64,000 nucleotides of DNA from Candidatus Obscuribacter sp. (GTDB lineage Bacteria; Cyanobacteriota; Vampirovibrionia; Obscuribacterales; Obscuribacteraceae), in contig JADJQZ010000001.1 of NCBI GenBank assembly GCA_016712465.1, forward strand, positions 6,758,001 through 6,822,000, given 5' to 3'. This document shows, in pieces, positions 59,436 to 64,000 of the stretch. Made by a program: the position numbers and the translations under genes. The notes below the pieces were generated by a model, which saw only the letters and a list, made by a program, of their open reading frames with translations, had not been told where the DNA came from and did not search any database. How positions within the stretch are numbered: position 1 is the first letter of the stretch; the number at the start of each line of letters is the position of its first letter.

Positions 59436-59885
59436 TTAGAAAGGCATGTCCCGCGGGAGTTTGGTAATCCAGAGGGCACTGTCTTCACTCACCGACTCTG
59501 CCTCTTCAGGCTGCTTTTGCTGGAAAGTGATTCCTTGCAGGCTGCGCCAGGTGAAGAAGAGGAAGTTCCAGTGCGACCACTGGGGGCAAATTTTCCAGCC
59601 CTTTTCATTGAGTTGCCTGACTGCCTCGGCGACTATCGGAGCCTTGTATTCCCAGGAGCCGAATTCCATGTCGTAGTCACCTCTGATCAGGAATTTGCGC
59701 AGAAAGCCGATGCGCCCCTGTTCGGTGGATTTGAATTCCATGTTGGAAAACCAGAACTGAATCGCGCGTTCTGCCTGGTAGTTCAGTAAACGTTGGGCTT
59801 GAGCGGCTCTTTCTTGTTCCAGTGCGGCCAGGACGTCTGTGACTGGGGAACCATGGTTGTCGGAGGTGGTGTTTGGGGTGTTCAT
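59436..59885 (-). CDS. Unknown protein (149 aa), start uncertain
   Basis: Two possible starts, ATG 59885 (used) and ATG 59945, neither with a strong site. The conserved-looking core (RAIQFWFSNMEF ... FLIRGDYDMEFGSWEYKAPIVAEAV ... WNFLFFTW) is alpha/beta and rich in aromatic residues. N-terminus Thr/Asn-rich. No recognised family. Confidence 0.58.
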   Translation of the reverse strand: MNTPNTTSDNHGSPVTDVLAALEQERAAQAQRLLNYQAERAIQFWFSNMEFKSTEQGRIGFLRKFLIRGDYDMEFGSWEYKAPIVAEAVRQLNEKGWKICPQWSHWNFLFFTWRSLQGITFQQKQPEEAESVSEDSALWITKLPRDMPF

Positions 59886-60384
59886 TTGGTGTTTGGTGTT
59901 GCTTGATGTTGAATGGGCTCCGCTTCTGCAAGCAAACGAGGCCATACTGCTTTCAGGCAGTATTGGCAGGTGATTTATCTCGGATAGGACTTGTGCTTGG
60001 GTTGAGAGGCGATTTGTTGAGGTGCAGAAGAGGAGTACGACTAAGTCTGGTCGGATTAGTGGTCCCGTTGCAAGTTTGTTGCTTCACTCAATGTCCTGCC
60101 TGAGAAGCGTTGGCTGTCGGCGATGGTCCGCTTTCCGAGGAGAGGGCGCTGCTGATTCTTCGCCCGCATGACAACTATGAGAAAAGCTAATACTGGGATT
60201 TTCTTCTAATTGGCTATAGATGGTTTGAACTGTCTCTCTTGGAAACCACCGAAGCGATCCCGTTCTTCTGCTGATCTGCTAACTGGCTAACTAAAAGGAA
60301 TAGTAACTGCGCGAAAAAAGGGGAGCACTTGCGTTGCTCCCCGAGAGTTAGGTTCAGTCGAACGGCGCTATTCTTTGGACTGCC
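59886..60384. other. Intergenic stretch before UPF0114
   Basis: Minus-strand genes flank this region on both sides. I see no coding frame with a ribosome binding site here, only the terminator of the 60385 gene near its right end. Confidence 0.5.
60314..60342 (-). terminator. Rho-independent terminator of the UPF0114 gene
   Basis: ggggagca / tgctcccc with a 7-nt loop, and on the minus strand a run of six T (ccttttttcgc). It lies about 43 nt past the stop codon. Confidence 0.82.
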
Positions 60385-60951
60385 TTATTTTGGGTGCATG
60401 ATGCGCCAGACAATGGCCGTCATGAGCGTGGAGACCATGAAGACCAGGTGAATGGTGACATGGGTCAGCCATATTTCCTTCGGTACAACCGTTGCGCTGA
60501 CCAGGTCTTTCAGAATCATGACGCTGGAAACTCCGGTGAATGCCAGACCCATCTTCACCTTGAGGACGATGGTGTCTACCGTTCTCAGCCAGGTTGGTCC
60601 GGCCTGATAGAGGTTATCCTGGAAGCGCCTGATATAGATCTGATGACCGCCCATGATGGTGATGATGAGCAGGGAGCAGATCATAGCTTGATCCAGGAGG
60701 GTAACCATCTTGATCATCAAGTCATGGTCGATATGCTTGTTCTCGTCCATCACCAGTTGCGGCGCATCCAGCACCAGCAAGGCTACCTGGTAGAGGAAGC
60801 GAGCGAGAAAGACCAGGAGCGCCAGGACCAGTCCGGCATTGATGGGATAGAGTATCCAACGAACGTGGTATATCCATCGGTCCAGTGGGCGATCCGGCGG
60901 TGGAGTTTGAGCGTTTGGCGCCGACGAAGAAGGGTTTTCCTTTGAGTCCAT
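60385..60951 (-). CDS. UPF0114 (YqhA-like) membrane protein (188 aa)
   Basis: Four hydrophobic helices (about residues 28-57, 84-102, 131-150 and 160-182). Conserved pattern of the YqhA/UPF0114 family: YHVRWILYPINAGLVLAL, LDQAMICSLLIITIMGGHQIYI and a late VTIHLVFMVSTLM. Function unknown. It lies next to a TerC gene on the same strand; possible co-expression. ATG at 60951. Confidence 0.82.
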   Translation of the reverse strand: MDSKENPSSSAPNAQTPPPDRPLDRWIYHVRWILYPINAGLVLALLVFLARFLYQVALLVLDAPQLVMDENKHIDHDLMIKMVTLLDQAMICSLLIITIMGGHQIYIRRFQDNLYQAGPTWLRTVDTIVLKVKMGLAFTGVSSVMILKDLVSATVVPKEIWLTHVTIHLVFMVSTLMTAIVWRIMHPK

Positions 60952-61038
60952 TCAGGAGCCTTTCTACCGCAGATGGGCGGTCTTGGTGGGTTTCATTGCC
61001 TGGAAGAGAGCCCGGCTCGACTCTGCAAAGGTCTCTGG

Positions 61039-61998
61039 TCAGTGGCTGCCGTCACGCTGTTTGGGGAAAGCCAGGGAGAGTACCACCGAAGCTGCCACGG
61101 TCACAGCGATGACCGCCAGAGAGAGCAGCACCGGGATTTTGTAGATGTCGATGAAGAGCATCTTGGCGCCCACGAAGACGAGGATGAAAGCAAGTCCGAA
61201 CTTGAGCAGGTGGAAGCGGTGCACGATGCCGGCCAGCATGAAGTACATGGACCTGAGTCCGAGGATGGCGAAGACGTTAGAGGAGAAGACCAGGAAGGGG
61301 TCGCGGGTGACGGCGAAGATGGCCGGAATGGAGTCCACGGCAAAGATCAGATCGGTGGCTTCCACCAGGAGAAGCACCAGGAAAAGAGGCGTGGCGAACC
61401 AGACGGCTTGGCCTGCATCTTCCGCTCTAAGGCTTTTCTCCTTGACGAAGAACTTGTCTTCCCTGTAGGTATCGGTGACCGGCATGAACTTGCGGAACCA
61501 GCGCACAATCAGGTTGTTCTTTGTGTCGATGGTGGAATTATGGTTCTGCAGTGCCATTTTGGCGCCGGTGAAGACGAGGATGGCTCCAAAGAGATAGATT
61601 ACCCAGTGGAACTGCTCGATCAAGTAGGCTCCTAGAGCGATCATGATGCCGCGCATGAGAAAGGCGCCGATGATGCCCCAGAATAGTACCCGGTGTTGGA
61701 ACTTAATGGGAACGGCGAAGACCGAGAAGAGCATGACGAAGACAAAGATGTTGTCTACGGAGAGGGCCTTTTCAATCAGATAGCCGGTGAGAAACTCCAC
61801 GGCCGGCTGGGCGCCCATGAAGTAATAGATGACGGCGTTAAAACCAAGGGCCAGGCTCACCCAGACGGCGCTCCAGATGGCTGCTTCTTTGAAGGTTGGT
61901 TCGTGTGCCCTGCGGTTGAAGATGCCCAGATCGAGGGTCAGCATGCTCACGATCAGGATGCCGAAGCCGCTCCATAGCCAGATTGCGGTTTGTTCCAT
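61039..61998 (-). CDS. TerC-family integral membrane protein (319 aa)
   Basis: Seven to nine hydrophobic helices with the family motifs EKALSVDNIFVFVM (about residues 75-88) and LVEATDLIFAVDSIPA (about 212-227), containing the conserved acidic residues; the middle loop (about 170-190) has KSLRAEDAG. TerC/Alx proteins transport or handle Mn2+/other metal ions and are linked to metal homeostasis of exported proteins. Upstream gene 62010 ends 11 nt before its start, so probably one operon. ATG at 61998 (ggaaacacc). Confidence 0.9.
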   Translation of the reverse strand: MEQTAIWLWSGFGILIVSMLTLDLGIFNRRAHEPTFKEAAIWSAVWVSLALGFNAVIYYFMGAQPAVEFLTGYLIEKALSVDNIFVFVMLFSVFAVPIKFQHRVLFWGIIGAFLMRGIMIALGAYLIEQFHWVIYLFGAILVFTGAKMALQNHNSTIDTKNNLIVRWFRKFMPVTDTYREDKFFVKEKSLRAEDAGQAVWFATPLFLVLLLVEATDLIFAVDSIPAIFAVTRDPFLVFSSNVFAILGLRSMYFMLAGIVHRFHLLKFGLAFILVFVGAKMLFIDIYKIPVLLSLAVIAVTVAASVVLSLAFPKQRDGSH

Positions 61999-62009
61999 GG
62001 TGTTTCCTT

Positions 62010-62528
62010 TCAGCGGAACGTTTGGTTGATCACTTGCTCAAGCTCTCTCCAGAGCTCGGCGTTATGGGTTTGACTGAGGGAAAGTATGATTTGAGATTTC
62101 GCCTGGTTGATGTTGAGGGTGTTGAGGTAGTTCCTTTCCAAAATGGTGGCTAATATGGTGCCGCTCATTTGATTGAGCAGGCAGAGGTTGCTGGTCAGAT
62201 CTTGTGGCTCTGCGCCGCGCACCAGCAAGAAGGTGAGATTTTCAGCCATCACTTCCGCCAGTGCCGCTCTCTTGAGTGGATCTTTCAGGTCGGAGAGTTT
62301 GGTGCTGTAAGACTCTCGCTCGTAGGGAAAGCGGCTGGCAGGCTGGTAATAGACCCTTGTGGCCAGGTCGTACCGGCTCAGAAGCGGAGGCAGGTTGTAG
62401 CTACCGTGCACATAAGCTGCCAGCAGTTCTTCCACGGCGCGGCGCACCGGTACAAGGAAGGCGTCGTAAAACGGGTTCAGACATTTGAGAGGAGTTCTGG
62501 AAGATGCAGCATCCTTCTTTTGTTTCAT
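62010..62528 (-). CDS. Unknown helical protein (172 aa)
   Basis: Start at ATG 62528 (aaggaaaatc upstream); the frame to 62663 has no site and covers a terminator. Helical, no membrane helix. N-terminal basic region (KQKKDAASSRTPLK), then LVPVRRAVEELLAAYVHG and, at the C-terminus, LNINQAKSQIILSLSQTHNAE. Close to TerC, possibly in the same operon. No known family. Confidence 0.65.
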   Translation of the reverse strand: MKQKKDAASSRTPLKCLNPFYDAFLVPVRRAVEELLAAYVHGSYNLPPLLSRYDLATRVYYQPASRFPYERESYSTKLSDLKDPLKRAALAEVMAENLTFLLVRGAEPQDLTSNLCLLNQMSGTILATILERNYLNTLNINQAKSQIILSLSQTHNAELWRELEQVINQTFR

Positions 62529-62548
62529 GATTTTCCTTTCAAGGAAAA

Positions 62549-62572
62549 GACAGGGGCTGATGGCCCCTGTCT
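62549..62572 (-). terminator. Terminator between minus-strand genes
   Basis: agacaggggc / gcccctgtct perfect 10 bp with a 4-nt loop; on the minus strand followed by tttccttg. It separates the 62623 and 62010 genes. Confidence 0.75.
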
Positions 62573-62622
62573 CAAGTTTGTCGGAAGAATTGGCAGAAGC
62601 CCTGGGGCCCTGCTGTTGATGC

Positions 62623-63594
62623 TTACTCGTTATCGAGCCCGAGAAGTTCCGGCACCGGAACACCGTTCACTTCACCGAAAAGAGCGAAGCCGACAGCCAG
62701 AAGGATGGCGCCGCCCCAGAGGAGTACCTTCACGGCCGGATGGGTGGGATTGGCCTGGCGATAGGCAAGCTCCCTTTTCTTCACCGCCTCGGCGAAGATC
62801 TGCTCTTCGCTTTTGCCGGCGTTCAGAGCGGCAAGCCGCTCTTTCTCCTCCTCTTCAAGGCGCTGCCGCTCCTGCCTTTCGGCTTGCTCCTGCTTCAGTT
62901 TGGCGATGAATGCATCAGCACGGCTTCCAGCTTCTGCCGAGATTTCTGCCAGGCGGCGGGAGCAGTCGGCTATGGCCGCATCCACAACCGGCTTCATGGC
63001 CTCTTTCAGACCAGAGCGGGCTTCTTCGGCGGCGTCGGCAATCATGGCCACAGCTGCCTGGTAGCGAGGATTCTCGTCGATGATGCGCTGGCAGAGCTCA
63101 TGCAGAACGAACTTGCTCAGGTCTTCTCCGGTCAATTCGAAGCGCTTGAACCTGTCCAGGAAGTGGAAGAGGTCCATGGCATCCATGCGGCTGATGATAA
63201 GGGCATCCTGATTGCTCACCTCACCGAGGCGGCCGGCGGCATTTTCAGCCATGTACTGGCTGAGAGCAACCAGGTATTCGTTGTTATTGCTGCCGGAGAA
63301 AAGCTCCTTCTGCTCCATGCTCAGGGTGTGATAAACCCAGGGCGAAGGCCTGGGTGCTTTCAGCTCACGGATGAGGCGGCGGCGGTAGCGGCTGTCGGCC
63401 AGCTGCTCCTGGTCGACGTGAATCTCCCTGGGCTTGAAGGGCGAGAACTGGCGGTAGGTGAGCAGATCAAATTTCTTTAGAGCCTGCTTGAGCTTGCCGT
63501 GGAAGACGCTGTCGTGGCGGGCCTGGTCGAGGAGGGTCTGGAAGGCGTTGCGGAAGACCGGAACAAGGGTGTTGTTGATGGTGGTGGTGGTCAT
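62623..63594 (-). CDS. Coiled-coil protein with C-terminal membrane anchor (323 aa)
   Basis: Start at ATG 63594 (gaggatctcc). Soluble N-terminal half (about residues 1-165) with helices and basic patches (YRRRLIRELKAP), then a long coiled coil (about 170-280; heptad-like EQAERQERQRLEEEEKER), followed by a hydrophobic helix (VLLWGGAILLAVGFALF, about 293-309). A tail-anchored coiled-coil protein. No family recognised. TerC region neighbours; function unknown. Confidence 0.7.
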   Translation of the reverse strand: MTTTTINNTLVPVFRNAFQTLLDQARHDSVFHGKLKQALKKFDLLTYRQFSPFKPREIHVDQEQLADSRYRRRLIRELKAPRPSPWVYHTLSMEQKELFSGSNNNEYLVALSQYMAENAAGRLGEVSNQDALIISRMDAMDLFHFLDRFKRFELTGEDLSKFVLHELCQRIIDENPRYQAAVAMIADAAEEARSGLKEAMKPVVDAAIADCSRRLAEISAEAGSRADAFIAKLKQEQAERQERQRLEEEEKERLAALNAGKSEEQIFAEAVKKRELAYRQANPTHPAVKVLLWGGAILLAVGFALFGEVNGVPVPELLGLDNE

Positions 63595-63746
63595 GGAGAT
63601 CCTCATGATTTCGATGGCTTCAGGGTTTTTGATGCAGAGCGCGAAGGGCTCGCGTTCCGAAGGAAAAGCGAAGAGTCGAGGGAAAAGATGTGGGTCTACC
63701 GGTTTTGGTTGCTCCCTTTTGGGTTCTGGATTTGTGGTGGTGGTCT

Positions 63747-64000
63747 TCAGGCTCTCAGCTTGATCTCTCCTTTTCTGATCAATTGAGCCCGGCGCCTCAG
63801 CTGAAAGGCGGTTGTGCTGTCTCCGCCCTGGTTGCGCTCCTCGTAGAAGGAAGCAGCCAGTTCCATATCGTCAAGGAAGCCCTGGTAAGGCAAGCTCTTG
63901 ATGCGATGGATGGCATTGATCTGTGCCGCCTTTCGCCGGAGTGCTTCCTCGTGAGAGGGCTTAGATCGCTTAAAGGTAGAAAAGCGATCCGACTCCGGCG
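63747..64000 (-). CDS. Partial unknown protein cut by the right window edge (84+ aa)
   Basis: An open frame reaches the window edge; stop TGA at 63747-63749. The visible C-terminal part reads PESDRFSTFKRSKPSH ... IHRIKSLPYQGFLDDMELA ... TAFQLRRRAQLIRK and ends EIKLRA. It is basic and helical. No internal stop; codon use resembles neighbours. No family recognised from this fragment. Confidence 0.6.
   Translation of the reverse strand, partial: PESDRFSTFKRSKPSHEEALRRKAAQINAIHRIKSLPYQGFLDDMELAASFYEERNQGGDSTTAFQLRRRAQLIRKGEIKLRA

Noticed and set aside
1..64000. Jumbo phage or plasmid origin
   Set aside because: Presence of aconitase, citrate synthase, an FAH-family enzyme and a primary-type sigma factor argues for a chromosome; no structural, portal or replication genes are seen. 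Not fully excluded for a megaplasmid.

Overview
The window is about 50% GC and packed with short genes. Most carry a GGAG/GGAGA-type ribosome binding site and an ATG start. I recognise conserved bacterial genes (aconitase, citrate synthase, a primary-type sigma factor, two SPFH proteins, two Bax-inhibitor-1 proteins, M13 peptidase, FAH-family hydrolase, TerC and UPF0114 proteins), but most genes have no recognisable family. Many are small membrane proteins or internally repeated proteins. This suggests a free-living bacterium from a poorly sampled lineage; Melainabacteria/Obscuribacterales-like bacteria are one guess, which I cannot prove. I see no tRNA, rRNA, transposase, integrase or CRISPR array.

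Layout. Genes lie in long co-directional blocks. (1) Plus, 1-1431: a repeat-rich protein cut by the window edge, an internally duplicated protein and a tiny basic ORF. (2) Minus, 1526-7891: receiver-like protein, unknown protein, PP2C phosphatase, aconitase with an odd C-terminal tail, citrate synthase. (3) Plus, 9007-23014: about 22 small genes, including an SPFH pair, a lipoprotein, a paralogous membrane pair, and a tandem duplicate of a Bax-inhibitor-1 gene. (4) Minus, 23405-32392: small unknown genes, a sigma-70 factor, a protein with two Nfu_N-like units, and two tandem paralogues. (5) Plus, 33280-40025: the most interesting block, with a 413-aa helical protein, a J-like/pseudokinase protein, a VWA protein with a C-terminal beta-rich domain, and a divergent adenylosuccinate-synthetase homologue. 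(6) Minus, 40279-44991: CPBP protease, M13 peptidase, FAH-family hydrolase. (7) Plus, 45957-54004: membrane and unknown proteins, a duplicated gene fragment, and a possible Fe(II)/2-oxoglutarate oxygenase-like protein. (8) Minus, 54080-64000: tandem S1 protein, two related four-helix membrane proteins each preceded by a similar leader element, alpha/beta hydrolase, UPF0114, TerC, and a gene cut by the window end.

Two genome-scale patterns stand out. Divergent block junctions carry 0.9-1.1 kb without convincing intact genes. Many gene-gene junctions hold a perfect or near-perfect hairpin ending roughly 25-40 nt before the next start codon. That leaves little room for a promoter, so at least some of these hairpins probably act within a longer transcript as attenuators, processing sites or partial terminators.

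Cooperating genes that can be inferred: aconitase plus citrate synthase (first TCA-cycle steps); the two SPFH proteins as a membrane heteromer; the 34222-39591 cluster as a candidate phospho-signalling/nucleotide-linked system; and the overlapping pair 52368-53698. No function is demonstrated for the unknown genes; the statements on them are structural reading only.
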